Of a stretch of DNA of 64,000 nucleotides, positions 21,959 to 33,650 are shown piece after piece; the first letter of the stretch is position 1; every line of letters begins with the position of its first letter. A program made the position numbers and the translations under genes. Source of the DNA: Diogma glabrata (lineage: Eukaryota > Arthropoda > Insecta > Diptera > Cylindrotomidae); assembly GCA_963693315.1 (NCBI GenBank), contig OY856188.1, forward strand, positions 266,099,114 to 266,163,113. The letters run 5' to 3'. The notes beneath the pieces were generated by a model that saw only the letters and a list, made by a program, of their open reading frames with translations, did no database searches and was not told where the DNA came from.

Positions 21959-22657
21959 AGCTGCGTTTTTTTCATTTGGGTCAGGGTCAAGGTCTAGATC
22001 AAGTCTATTTTTTACATGTAAAAACAACAACAACATAACTCAGATATTTATCTGGGTCTAGATCATTGATCTAAAATATTTTGGTTACATAAAATTGCAA
22101 GAGATGGCGAAAACGTAGGTTTGGATATTATAAGGTTGGTGGTCATTTTAAAACTTATAAATGTCAAAGAAAATTTATTTTATTAAATTTGTTTAAAATC
22201 AATTTTAATATGATTTGTTTTCAACATGATTTCAATAAATTTGCTAAAATTAATTTTAAAGCAATACCTACGATATAAAATCCATATTTTTTAAAGAATA
22301 GATGTTTACAATTTTTTATTAATTATCAATTATTTTATTTCACGCCATTTGCAATAATCAATGAACATTGCCATCTGTAAAAAAATGGATTAGTGTTTCT
22401 GATTAAATTTTTTTGGATTTTTTTTTATGAAGTTTTATTTTTCAAGAGACGTTAAATATTTTTTGAATTATTTATTTATAATAATATTTTTTTTTTTATA
22501 TTGAGTTTCAATTTCAAAATGGCGCTACAAGTTCGCAATTTTTTTTCTTCTCAGCTCAGTGTTGCCAACAATTTAAAATATAATATTTTTTTTTTTGCGT
22601 GACCCAGATCGTGTTTTTCAGACCTTGACCCTGACCCAAATGAAAAAAAACGCAGCT
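21959..22657. mobile_element. Non-autonomous element with long terminal inverted repeats
   Basis: The left end AGCTGCGTTTTTTTCATTTG is matched by CAAATGAAAAAAAACGCAGC at the right. The inverted repeat runs on through GGGTCAGGGTCAAGGTCT and its complement, about 38 bp in all. Its left tip lies two bases from the 3' LTR, so the LTR element apparently inserted at its edge. The interior holds a segment (22360-22570) shared with 46975-47160. There is no transposase frame. Superfamily not assigned. Confidence 0.8.
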
Positions 22658-22891
22658 GATATTAATCAAAATTATATAAAACAAATTGAATTTCAAAATT
22701 CCAAACTGAAATATTGTCGCTGTGAAATATATACGAAGACTTCTGTGCGCCATCTCTGAAATATAAAAATAAGCAACATAATTTCACGGCAAACTGCGTA
22801 CCAACATAGTGAAAAATTAAACGTAAATTTTGCATTTGATTTCACGATGTTAAATTTATATGGAAATTCCGCTTTGCTCAATCTCCATACT

Positions 22892-25800
22892 AAGGTTAAC
22901 GAACGATATGCAAAACCCTTTCCCTACTCGGTTATGGTACCCGGTGAGTCCGAAATAAACAAAAGAACAGACGCATAAGCTCGGCACACAAACCGACTTA
23001 AAAGTTTCTGGTGAGTGCTAAGACGGAGTTCATTCCTTTGAACATTGTGATTCAGTTATGAAACCATCACATAACTTTGTAGTATATAATAGGATAAATA
23101 TTTCAAAACTTTTGAATGACGTTACGAAACAAATGGATATGATTTGACCCCTTCAACTTAAAAATATCAACAACATGATTGATATTAAACTGATTCAACG
23201 AGATTTGATATAATGTAATATTAAATTGAAAATAATTCATTTTAATTGGAAAATTAGTGAATTTAACCTAAATAATAGGATATAAAAGACCAAGACAGTA
23301 AAACAAAAAAATTGTTCCACTGAAAATATTACAAACAGTTATATAAACCGAAAAAAAAATGTTATAAAATTAACTCAATTAAGTATTATTATTAATGTAA
23401 TTCATAAGAAGTTGAAAGACTTTCTTTATCTATTGTCTTGCCGAATTTTGTTTTGTTTTTCAGTTTTTCAACTTTTTCTATTCTTTCCAGACACCGAACA
23501 CATAGAAATAATTTTAATTTTCTACAATCATTAATCACAAATTTTCTTTTTTTATTTTAAAAGGTTTGCTTTTGTTTGGTCTAAAGATTTTGGAATTTTT
23601 GTTGTCATATTAAATTAACTGAAATTAAACAACCATGCAAAACAATAAAAGGAAAAAATAATATCTTATGTGTATTAAGAATATTAAAGAAAAAGCCCTA
23701 AATATATTTTTCCTAGATTATTTTATATAAAAGTTTTATTTTTATATTATTGTATCGAGTTTTAATTTATTTATAGTAAGTATTCGAGTATATAATATAT
23801 TCATGTATATATATTTATAAGCATAGGATTATAGTAAATAGACACAGTAGTTATTTCTATATAGTTGTCGAACAGTTAAGTGAAGCAAAGTGCGACTATA
23901 TTTATTTTTTTTGGTGCGGTTTACGAGTATATACTACCTTTTAATAGTCTTATTAGAATCACACATTTCATTTAAATTACTTATAAAGTTTATTATTCTA
24001 ACATACACAGCGTGTCGAAGATTTTTGCAGTATTTGCAAATATTTTGTTGTTGTAATATAATATTAACACAAAATTTATATATATTATTGTAATATCATA
24101 TATATATTTAATTTATTTATTTCAAAAATAATATATTGATGAATTTAATAAACAATTTAATAAAATTATTAATTTGATTAATTTAGATTTGAATTGGATA
24201 GTTAATGTCGATCGAGCAAGTGTATTACGGTCCAGTTTCACCACAGTTAAGTGAAAGTTAAATTAAATGTCACAAATTCGTCATTTAAATGAGAAACAAT
24301 CTCATCCATATCCATTGATCTCTGAGCACTCCCATATTAAACTAAACAATGTTGGTCGAATCAATTTTTCAAATTTATACAACAAATGAAAACTGGACAA
24401 AGGTCAAAGATTTAGTCTAAGTTTTGGAAACATACTTAAAATTCCTTGGCATAAAAAATGCAAAATATCAAAAAATGAGTGATATACATATAAAATGGTA
24501 AAGATATTTCAATTTAACCTACTTCCATAATTTCTGTTTTCACACAAATACAAAAATCAATAAAGTTCAACAAACTTCTAAGCATATCTTCATCCAACTA
24601 TCTTATTCTTCGAATTTAATCAATAAATAATTTCCCTACACAAACACTGCAATCAAAAAAATTACTATAAAATTCTGTTTTAATTCGATCGATTATTAAA
24701 TTCATCAATTTATTAGAAAAAATAAAATTCAAAACAAATAAATTTAATCAAAATTATTTTATAATAATCAAAATATATAGAAAATATTAAACAAAAATAA
24801 AAATTCAATTACAGTTACAATTATATTATAGAATAGCACTGCAACAAAATATGACTTATCCCACATTTCTATTTTTTTAATTAAATTAATTTAGTAGAAT
24901 AGAAAAATAGAAAATGTTTGGAAAATAGAAAAAAGAAATCAAAGAAAAAACTTTTTATTGTTTTGTGCCAATAAATAATTCTGTCGAGGGATAGGAGTAA
25001 AGTATAAAATTTATACATTATTTATATCTACTAGAAAATATATTTATAGGAAAAATGAAAGAACAAAAAAAAATTTAAATAAAATATTCAGAAAATAATA
25101 AAAATTCAATTTCGTAATTAAAAACAATAATCAAATAAATTCTGTTTTTTTTTATTTTGAATAAAAAATATTTTCTTCTATAAATATGATATCATACTCA
25201 AGTTGTACTGTAGTTCTCCAAAATTATATTGTTATGAATTTGTTTTCTACTCATCAACACAAAATTTGCACAATTTAGTGATTGAAACAGTTACCAAAAT
25301 ATTGGTGACAGCGGTGGAAATGTAACATTTTATAATTCGGGTCCTTACAAGAGAATTAGAACACTTAGGATTGTCAGCAAGACAAACAAAAGTGAATAGA
25401 AAGGTGCGGCTTGGAGTAGGTTTCTCTCATACCTCTGGTGTGCAAATCTGCAAACTTCGATATTAATTAATTCGGTTTTTAGTATCTTTATGTTTCAGCT
25501 GAAGAAGAAGTTCAAAAGAACAATGCGGAGCACTCCGGCATTAGTAAATGAAATGACTTGTTCTTTTAGTGCACTACAGGACTCAATATTCAAAATGTGG
25601 AATTGATTGATAAAGATTGATACAAAACAGAATAGATGTGATAAAGTAAAAGAGAATAATAAAACTCGTGGAAAAGAGTATAGAGAAATAAGATAGAAAG
25701 AGAAAAGATATGCGTCCACCAAAAATATGAATTCAGCCAATGGTGGAACACAGAGGAGCATCGAGGAGCACCTAGAACCGATTGCACCCCAACTTTAACG

Positions 25801-26436
25801 TCAGTATTTAAATTGAGGGAATCCGATAACAGCCTTACTGTTAGGCCTTATATGAATAGTAAGAATGGAGCACCGTTCCTTAAGCTGTGATAAATTATTG
25901 AATATGTGAAGAAAACCAATTCAGCACCAACAGACGACAGTTTTGCACTTCTCGCTATGAACATAACGAAATTTTTTGTTATACATACATAAATTGCCTC
26001 TTTGATCACAACCTACGAAATTTCATTTCAACAATTATGATAATCATATTCATTCATTAATTTGTTTATGAATGAATAATACGCAGAAGAAAATATTTTT
26101 TTTTTATTTATTTCAACTAAATTACTTATACCGGCAAATAAAAATAAAAACAAAAACAAACCACAGGAACTAAATAAAATTGTAGTTTATATAAAATAAA
26201 GTTAACCTCAATTTAAATAAATAATGGTCAAGTGTGACAATGATCATATGTTATTATTATTTATGATCCCATTACGTCAGTTATCACTTTTTTATTTTTT
26301 ATTCAATTTAATATTTAATGTCTGAAGCAATTTTATTTTTCAAATGATAACATAAATAAATGAAATGAAATTAAATCGATAAATAATGATAAAAGAAAAT
26401 TTAATGGAAAACTCATCAAAAAATAAAATTTATTAC
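22892..26436. other. AT-rich non-coding DNA left of the last Fas1 exon seen
   Basis: No exon-like frame was found. At 25285-25310, TTGGTGACAGCGGTGGAAAT resembles the primer-binding leader of some insect LTR elements, and a short frame (RELEHLGLSARQTKVNRKV) follows. This may be the stump of another LTR element, but no LTR pair was seen. Confidence 0.45.
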
Positions 26437-26597
26437 CTCTAAAAATTGATTGACTGTAGTATCGACCACCATCAATGGACGTTGGATTAAATGTATAACT
26501 CCATTTTTAACGGGTATATTAGCCTTAACGATTTCAGCAATGACAGATCCACTTGAATGTACGCCATCTCCAATTATGGTATTTGATTTCACGAACG
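26437..26597 (-). CDS. Fas1: Fas1 exon (fifth seen): end of second FAS1 domain
   Basis: 161 bp, from an AG acceptor (CTG at 26598-26600 on the plus strand) to a GTAATA donor (26431-26436). It takes one base from the previous exon and then reads 53 codons, including KSNTIIGDGVHSSGSVIAEI and HLIQRPLMVVDTTV. The H-x-I/V-x-x-P-L block near the end is the conserved second motif of FAS1 domains. The mature protein of this family is a membrane-anchored homophilic adhesion molecule of neurons. The domain continues into the left part of the gene, whose next exon I could not find. Confidence 0.92.
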
Positions 26598-27364
26598 CTG
26601 GCAAAAATATTTTATGTTTATTATGATTAATTAATAAGAATATATGTAATGTGAAACTATGTGGAATTATATGTAAAAAAATACAATAAAATCATATAAC
26701 TATTGAGAACAATCTGTTCTATTAAAGATTGTTGGTTCTGTTCATGACAAACAAAAAAATTTGATATTCGAACAATAAAACAATTTAGGGTTGTAGTTTG
26801 TTGGTTAAATAATTATAAATTTTTAATTACAAACTTTCTGTATGCTGCAGGAAATTTTTGTATCTTTTCAGTTTTATAATAACAAATTTGTGGTTTTGAG
26901 TATATTGTGGCATAGACAAATAATATTATAAGACAAATGAAGCTGAACCAAATTTTGGGATAGTTTTTTTATTTTATTTTTGGATATTAACTATCTAGTG
27001 ACACCTGTACCCAAGTAGATGATTCGTAATATTTAAAATTAGTGTTATATGAGTATAAAGTTTAACGTTTTCATTTTTTGGGTTTCTATTTATTCTTAAA
27101 GCTTTATGATTATTATTGTTTTTATAAATATATTTGTGTACAACGTTTATAAAAAAAAACATTTTTTAACGATATTTTTTTTTGGAAAGGACAAATCAGA
27201 TTTTTTGTTGATTGAAAAACGATTTTAATTTAGTATTGTTTTACGTTATGTTATGTTCGTAGTCGTGTGAAGCGATATGAATGAAATTTAAATTATTTAG
27301 GTTTTGAAGAAAATTTTTTGTTTGCATTTATTTTGGGAAGCAAATGTTGGATTCAGCGTCCGAA

Positions 27365-27735
27365 ATCAATAATAATGACGATAATTTTGATTCTATTCAT
27401 AACCAGACCCCCAACCCTCACCCCTTATTGAACTACCCTGAGTCCGGTCATCATTTTTACCATCACCATTGAACTCAGTATTCTCGACTATGTAAAAATC
27501 GATAATAATGACAACAATTACGATACTTTGTATAACCGACCACCCCCACCTATTATTGGACTACCCTGAGTCCGACCCCAATTTTTATAATGATGATAAT
27601 TTCGATATTTTTTATAACCGACCCCCCGCCACCTCCACCCCTTTTTGGACTACCCCGAGTCCGGCCCCCATTTTTATCATCATCATTGAACTCAGCATCA
27701 CCGATTATATTGAAATCGACACCAAGCATGATATG
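27365..27735. repeat. Three degenerate tandem units with CCCTGAGTCCG
   Basis: Three units (about 27365-27500, 27501-27595 and 27596-27735) share a C-rich CGACC-CCCCCACC block, ACTACCC-GAGTCCG and a TTTTTAT-ATCATCATT block. Open frames on both strands here follow the repeat and are not genes. Confidence 0.7.
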
Positions 27736-28445
27736 CAAAAAAAATATTTTTTTCTACGATAAGGGTACCACCTCCTTGGGAGTAAAAAATGGTTATGTCA
27801 CCGATCAGGAGATAATATGGGGGATTGTATTTGTTATAAACTTCTGATTCTAACGATACCCCTCATGACATATTTTACTCATTTAATGTGTCAACCCCAC
27901 CCACGCGGTTGGTTGAGGGTGGAGGTGCAAACCAACTTTTGGACTCAAAAGTTGCGCCGGTTTGAATAAAAGATAATGATGCCATTAAATTTTTTTTATC
28001 TCTTCCCATTTATTTTATATAGATTTTTATATGGTAAAACTTAAAGAGGGTGTAAAGGAGTGGGGTGGGTCCTACCACCCCAATCTCATAAAGTTTTCGG
28101 GAGACGGCTAAGCCCGATCGATTGATACCAAATTTGTAAAAAAAATTTTGAAAATTTCAGCGACTGCTCGATTCTTAAAAAAAACGATAGTTAAATCATA
28201 AGTCTCAATACGATTGAAAGTCAGGAATATAAGTTATTGAAGATTCAAACTTACAGATGTTTGGAAGACCTCCATTTCGTTCAAATTTGCAATGAATCTA
28301 AATCTTCCATTTTCGTGTTAACCTGGATCATATATGAACGTTTTATCAAGAACATATGCATTTTTGTACCCAGCCATCCACAGACGTACACATTTTTTAC
28401 TTTATTGGGTGGCTGGTGGTTGGTTGACAAAAACCCTTAGAATCT

Positions 28446-28576
28446 TGTTGAGTATAGTATTGTTTTTCAAATGATTAAACGCACTCTTTTCTTTAGTCTC
28501 GTTTTTGCTCTTGTAACACAAAATGTCAATAATGTTCTTGCTTCAATAAATTAACATTAATTAGCATAAATTAACA
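28446..28576 (+). repeat. 5' LTR of the copia element
   Basis: 131 bp from TGTTGAGTATAG to AAATTAACA. It differs from the 3' LTR by four substitutions and one 8-bp indel by hand count. Confidence 0.92.
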
Positions 28577-28590
28577 GGTTATGAGCCCAG
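28577..28590 (+). promoter_or_regulatory. Copia-type primer-binding site
   Basis: GGTTATGAGCCCAG immediately follows the 5' LTR. It differs by one base from the GGTTATGGGCCCAG used by copia elements, which prime from an internal fragment of initiator tRNA-Met. Confidence 0.75.
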
Positions 28591-28922
28591 TTTGTAAAAA
28601 TAATATCAGATCATTGAGAGTAAAAATAATATCAGATCATTTGATTTTATTGGATTTTATTCGATAGCTGTGTATGATTGTAAAATTGGGAGACAAAGCA
28701 GCAACAATTACTACGTGTATGCGGAACAACATGTACTTTGCATTCTAAAACGATACATAGGAATTTGTAATAGTTTTGTAAATTTTTTTTACGAAGAATC
28801 GACGTGAGAATCGTGAATGATTGTCAGAATTCTAACGCAATGTGGGTGAAACTGATTTCAATTTTTGAACAAACAAACGAGCTCAGCAAATGACAATTGC
28901 AAGAAAATTTTGTTTCGTTTAA

Positions 28923-29387
28923 ATGAGAGTCAGGGGATGTATGGCATCATTTATTTCAAAGATGAATATGTTAGTTCATCGAATGAGAAATGCCAATGTT
29001 TCAATTGACAATTCGATGGTTATTACACGATTGATAACAACATCGCCATCGGAATATCAATACTTTCAAAGTGCATGGGATTCGGTAATACCAACATCAC
29101 AAACGCTTGACAATTTGAAAAGTCGATTGATGATTGAAGAACAGCGAAGGAACACGGGTGTATGCGTTGAAAAGAATGAAGCATTCGTGACACAAGGTAA
29201 TCCACCGAAAAGAAAACCAACCAGAAAACAAAAAGAAAAGAAACAAAAAGGTTGTTTCAAATGTGGTTCACTGGAACATTGGATTGCAATGGTCAAAAGT
29301 CATCCAAAGAGGACCAATCAAAGCCAAAAAGGGATGAAAAAGGATCGAGTAAATTATTTTTCAGTGAAATATCAGCACATCGATTGA
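28923..29387 (+). pseudogene. Copia gag C-terminal part with damaged zinc knuckle
   Basis: A 154-residue frame similar to the copia-type gag region (ISKMNMLVHRMRNANVSID, then TLDNLKSRLMIEEQRR). CFKCGSLEHW fits the CCHC zinc knuckle, but the final cysteine position is occupied by valine, so zinc binding should be impaired. The N-terminal part of gag before 28923 is not open. Gag would coat the element's RNA. Confidence 0.8.
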
Positions 29388-30920
29388 TGACATTTGGTAT
29401 AGTGATTCGGGTGCTACGGATCACATGAGCAAACATCGTGATTGGTTTCGGAATTTTGTTAAATTGAGCAAACCACGACAAATTACAGTTGGAAATGGTG
29501 ATGTAATACATGGAACGCGTCGTGGTAGTATTGATATGTACACAACGGTACAGATTGGATCAAGAAGACGCTAACAAATGCATTGTATGTACCAGGATTG
29601 TATGCGAATTTATTTTCGGAAACGAAAGCACTTGATAGTGGTCATACGATTAGGGCATACAAAGATGAAATTCAAGTTTTGGTTGAGGGCAGTATCGTAG
29701 CAGTGGGAGCACATCGAGGTGGATTATTCCAAATGTTATTCAAGATAATCAAACAAAATGCATCAGTAGTTAATTTAACAATAAAAAGAATACATTGCAA
29801 ATGTAGCACGAACAGCTTGGACATCAAAATGCAGCACGCGTTCCTGGGATTCTACGAAAAAGTAACATCGATTTTGTGGACGAGGAATTCGGTTGTGATG
29901 GCTGTGCGATGAGAAAAATGCATCAATTAAGTTTTAGTCTACGTGAAAAGGGGCCAAAGCATGTGGAGAAATCGTTCATGCGGATGTATGTGGACCAATT
30001 CCAGAGACTTCATTCGGGGATGCAAGGTATTTTTTGTTATTCATAGGATGACTATTCACATTTTCGAAAGTTTTATTCTTTAAAGCAAAAGTCAGACGTC
30101 ATCAATAATCTGAGGACTTATGTGAAATGGGCTGACAAACAAACAAAACAAAATGGTCGTCCGATCAGAATACGTGATTCAACAAAATGGTCATCAAATT
30201 ATGGTATTACGTACAGACAACGGTACTGAATTGTTAATCACGAAGTGAAGAAATTTTTAGAAGAAAATTGAATTGAACATCAACGAACGGTACCATACAC
30301 ACCACTGAGCAAAATGGGTGCGCTGAGAGAAAGATGCGTACAATTATTGAATCGGCACGGTCAATGCTCCATGCAAAGGAAATGAATCTAAAATTATGGG
30401 CTGAAGCAGTGAATTCGGCGGTGTTCATTTTGAATCGTTCAGGCACAAATACGCAGTCAAAAATAAAACACTATATGAGCTATGGTGTGGAAAATCAATT
30501 GAAATCAACGATTTTCGAGTTTTTGGTTCAGAAGTCTACGTACATTTACCAAAACATGGACGTACAAAATTGGATGCAAAGGCCAAAAGATGCATTTTTG
30601 TTAGCTACGATGACCATGTAAAAGGATTACGGGTGTTGGATACGAATAGCAATAAAATTGAGATTGTACGGGATGTGAAATTTCTGCTCAATGAATTGCC
30701 AAGCAAAAGGTTCAATGATGTGATCTTGGATTATGATGCGGTAAACAGCGAGAGAGAAAATTCAAAAACGACTCTTAAAGTACCACAAGAAGCACCAAAC
30801 CGAAATGACGTAGTAACACCGATTATGCAGAAGACAAATGCTATGTGTTCAGGTCCAGCAAAGATAACAAAGCGTATCGCACAGCTATACTTGATAATAT
30901 CAACGAGAACAACATAATTG
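29380..30920 (+). pseudogene. Copia protease and integrase, multiply broken
   Basis: WYSDSGATDHMSKHRD (about 29397) carries the protease DSG triplet. A run of integrase pieces in changing frames follows: LRTDNGTEL near 30215, QRTVPYTP near 30281, then WAEAVNSAVFILNRSGTN at 30397, and EVYVHLPKHGRTKLDAKAKR near 30530 as the C-terminal integrase region. Stops and frameshifts are too many for function. Confidence 0.8.
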
Positions 30921-30979
30921 GTAATCGATTGCATGGCTGAAGTCAATCGGTTCACGAAAAAATTGAAGAGGCAGCATCA

Positions 30980-32490
30980 GTGACATTTGTCACCATCAAT
31001 GAAGAGCCACAAACGTATGATCAGGCAGTGAATTCGATTCACAAAAAAAATTGGATTGAGGCTATGGATGATGAATACAATTCGCTTTTGACTAACGGAT
31101 TTTGGTCGAAACACCTGCATTTTGGTCGAACCTGGATTTGGTCGAAAAGCCAGTCAATCAAAAGGTAATTGACAACAAATGGGTGTTCAAGGTGAAGCAA
31201 AATCCAAATGGATCGATTGAATGGTATCGTTCACGGTTGGTTGGCCGTGGATTCACTCAACAATATGGAATCGATTACAATGAAACATTCAGTCCGGTGG
31301 TGCGATTTACATCAATTCGCACTTTATTGGCCATAACTGGTGAGCTTCAAGAAGACGTGTACATGAAACAACCCATTGGTTTTGATGATGGTAGCGGACG
31401 GGTGTGTAAGCTCAATAAAAGCTTGTATGGGTTAAAGCAAGCGTCGAGATGCTGGAACATAAAATTCAGGAAATTCATCGAAAAATTTAAATTCGTGGCA
31501 ACTGAATCGGATTCATGGGTGTTCATCAGTGTTGGCGATGAACATGTTGTAATACTTTATGTTGATGACGGTTTGGTCATTGGTAACAATGAAAAGGTGA
31601 TTGATTCAGTCATATCGCATTTGAAACAGCAATTTGAAGTAAAGACAATCGAACTGGGTTGTTTTTTGGGCATCGAAATTCAACAGCTGGATGACGGCTC
31701 AATATTTTCAATGACTGATTGCAATGCAGTGGTAACACTGACTGATCCAAATCAGGTAATTGAAACATTCGAAAATTCCGAAATAGCTAACTATCCTTAC
31801 AGACAATTAGTTGGCAGTTTGATGTACTTAGCAATTACAACACGACCTGATATTGCTTTTGCTATTGGAAAGGTGAGCCGTTTTCTAGAACGACCAACAC
31901 AGGCACATGTTGTAGCGGCTAAGCGAATTTTAAAGTACATCAATGGTACAATTTTCCCCGGAATTTTGTATAATAGTCATGATAATGGTGAAAATCATAT
32001 TGATGGCTATTCAGACGCCGATTATGCTGGTGATGTGACATCAAGAAAATCGACATCGGGTTTTGCTTTTACAATCGGAGATGGTATTGTCAGTTGGGGA
32101 TCGGTTCTTCAAAAATCGGTCAGTTTGTCAACGATGGAGTCGGAATACATATCAGCGGCTGAAGCGACACATGAACTCATTTGGTTGGATCATTTAATAA
32201 ATGAGCTGACACAATAAAAATTTAGTTCTCCAGTTTTGTTCGTCGATAACCAATCAGCAATTAGATTGGCGAACAACCCGGTCAATCATAAAAGAAGTAA
32301 ACACATAGATATCAAATATCATTTTATCCGCGAAAAATTGAACGACGGTATTTTGAAATTGAAAGGCATCAGAAGTGAGGATCAACTGGCAGATATATTC
32401 ACGAAGGCATTACCAGGACGGCGATCTCAAAAATTGAGGTCAAAATTGAACATCGTTCAACTAGGAAATTGTTCGGATTAAAAACAAAAG
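30980..32490 (+). CDS. Copia reverse transcriptase and RNase H, nearly intact
   Basis: A small frame overlap near 31102-31168 joins NEEPQTYDQAVNS to the 371-residue frame at 31102-32217. RT blocks are WVFKVKQNPNGSIEWYRSRL, RGFTQQYGIDYNETFSPVV, LNKSLYGLKQASRCWN and YVDDGLVIGN with the catalytic DD. SLMYLAITTRPDIAFAIG marks the connection. RNase H runs from GYSDADYAGDVTSRKSTSG through STMESEYISAAEA to VDNQSAIRLANN and KHIDIKYHFIREK. A stop (32215-32217) splits RNase H, and the rest reads in another frame at 32236-32481. Only slight damage is visible compared with the rest of the element. Confidence 0.88.
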
Positions 32491-32496
32491 TGGGAG
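32483..32496 (+). other. Copia polypurine tract
   Basis: AACAAAAGTGGGAG lies directly before the 3' LTR, where the plus-strand primer of copia elements is formed. Confidence 0.75.
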
Positions 32497-32635
32497 TGTT
32501 GAGTATAATAGGATAGTATTGTTTTTCAAATGATTAAACGCACTCTATTCTTTAGTCTCTTTTTTGCTATTGTAACACAAAATGTCAAAAATGTTCTTGC
32601 TTCAATAAATTAACATTAATTAGCATAAATTAACA
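32497..32635 (+). repeat. 3' LTR of the copia element
   Basis: 139 bp from TGTTGAGTATAATAGG to AAATTAACA, with an 8-bp AATAGGAT-type segment absent from the 5' LTR. Confidence 0.92.
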
Positions 32636-32995
32636 AATCTTGATAAAACTTTGGTATATGATCCACGTTAACTCGAAAATAGAAGATCTAGCTTCATTTC
32701 AAAATTTGACAAAATGGCGGGGAGGGGAGTCCCGAACACATGTATTTTTGAATTTTCAGTAACTTCTAATCCTGGATTTCAATCTTATTGAGACTTGGTA
32801 TTGAAATTGCATTACTCACAATTAAAAATTGTGGTGAAGTAAAAACCTGAAAAGACTTTTGATTCTGATCGGGTTTGGAGATAGATTTGCAAATATGACG
32901 TCAAAATAAAATTTAAGAACCATTATTTTTGTTGTTTTTTGGTAATATGAATATTCTTAAAAAATTTAAAACCGGTACATTTTTATCTTACTCAC

Positions 32996-33173
32996 TTTTC
33001 TGAATTTTCCCTTCAGTTTGTTGGAAAAATGAAATTGTAACCTTTAGATTGTCCTCGAATGATAAAGTTGGAAATGGCTCATCTAGATTAACAGATGATG
33101 TAAATGTTACATTATTTGGAATAATATGTCCATCAATAACTTTGCTATCGATTAAATCGCTACGTAATTGAGG
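32996..33173 (-). CDS. Fas1: Fas1 exon (fourth seen): start of second FAS1 domain
   Basis: 178 bp, with a TTTTAG acceptor and a GTGAGT donor (32991-32995 reads CTCAC on the plus strand). It starts in phase 0 after the previous exon and ends with one extra base, completed by the exon at 26597. It reads RSDLIDSKVIDGHIIPNNV and FEDNLKVTISFF; the V-x-x-H-I/V-I/V-P region is typical of the H1-to-H2 part of FAS1 domains. The 62-bp intron before it (33174-33235) is an ordinary short insect intron. Confidence 0.95.
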
Positions 33174-33235
33174 CTAAAACATAAATCACTTTGTGATTAA
33201 AATTGCTAAAATTAAAATTTTATATTATTACTTAC

Positions 33236-33466
33236 CTTAAATCCTTCTTCAACGGGAATAAAGAATGTATAAAAGCCACGATCTTGATATAATTTCTCCT
33301 TTTTATTTAAAATTACACGATGTCTAAATGAACGAATTCTATGTTGACCTAAATCTAAACTATCGGAATAAGTTAAAAATTGGAAAGCATCGAGGTTGTT
33401 ATTGTCTACGGTTGATGTTGGATTTGGTATTAATGGTGTAAGTACATCATCGATTATATGAAGGAC
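33236..33466 (-). CDS. Fas1: Fas1 exon (third seen): junction of FAS1 domains 1 and 2
   Basis: 231 bp, exactly 77 codons, with a CAG acceptor and a GTAAGT donor. VLHIIDDVLTPLIPN is the closing H2 motif of the first FAS1 domain, where the family has V-H-x-I/V-D-x-V-L. The later FYTFFIPVEEGFK is the opening H1 motif of the second domain (T-x-F-x-P-x-x-x-x-F). Start and end are in phase 0. Confidence 0.95.
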
Positions 33467-33650
33467 CTGTAATGCAATAAAAAATAAAATTTATTTAATT
33501 TTATATTGTAGATAAAAGGTGATTCAATGTTTCTTGTAATAGTAAATCTCAATTCATATATTTGACATGGGCATATAAAAATACAAATAAAATACAATTA
33601 AATATTATTTTTATTCACATAACTTTTATTTCTGCAATTTAATTACAATT

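Larger units (their letters stand above)
15535..22891. repeat. Inverted-repeat arms enclosing the second gypsy element
   Basis: The left arm (15535-15700) opens AGTATGGAGATT. The right arm (about 22725-22891) closes AATCTCCATACT. Both contain, in opposite orientation, TAAATTTAACATCGTGAAAT and TTTCAGAGATGGCGCACA. The arms are about 165 bp with moderate divergence. The LTR element and the TIR element at 21959 lie between them. Confidence 0.75.
28446..32635 (+). mobile_element. Ty1/copia LTR retrotransposon, complete but decayed
   Basis: LTRs at 28446-28576 and 32497-32635 are flanked by a perfect 5-bp duplication AATCT (28441-28445 and 32636-32640). The order gag, protease, integrase, RT, RNase H is diagnostic of Ty1/copia. 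RT and RNase H are nearly clean, while gag and integrase have stops. It lies in antisense inside the Fas1 intron between 26597 and 32996. Confidence 0.95.
28200..32796. repeat. Inverted-repeat arms bracketing the copia element
   Basis: The left arm (28200-28350) begins AGTCTCAATACGATTG and ends TTTTATCAAG. The right arm (32639-32796) begins CTTGATAAAAC and ends CAATCTTATTGAGACTT. Both contain, inverted, a GTTAAC-TGGATCATATA phrase. A third, single-arm copy lies at 39743-39915. With the copia element removed, the two arms and a loop of about 90 bp form a foldback repeat. Confidence 0.75.

Noticed and set aside
25495..25787. Minus-strand hydrophobic frames as a possible next Fas1 exon
   Set aside because: They lack FAS1 motifs and consist of translated A/G-rich sequence on the other strand.
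27508..27847. Overlapping Pro-rich and Ile-rich frames on both strands
   Set aside because: They follow the C-rich tandem units and have no conserved motif.
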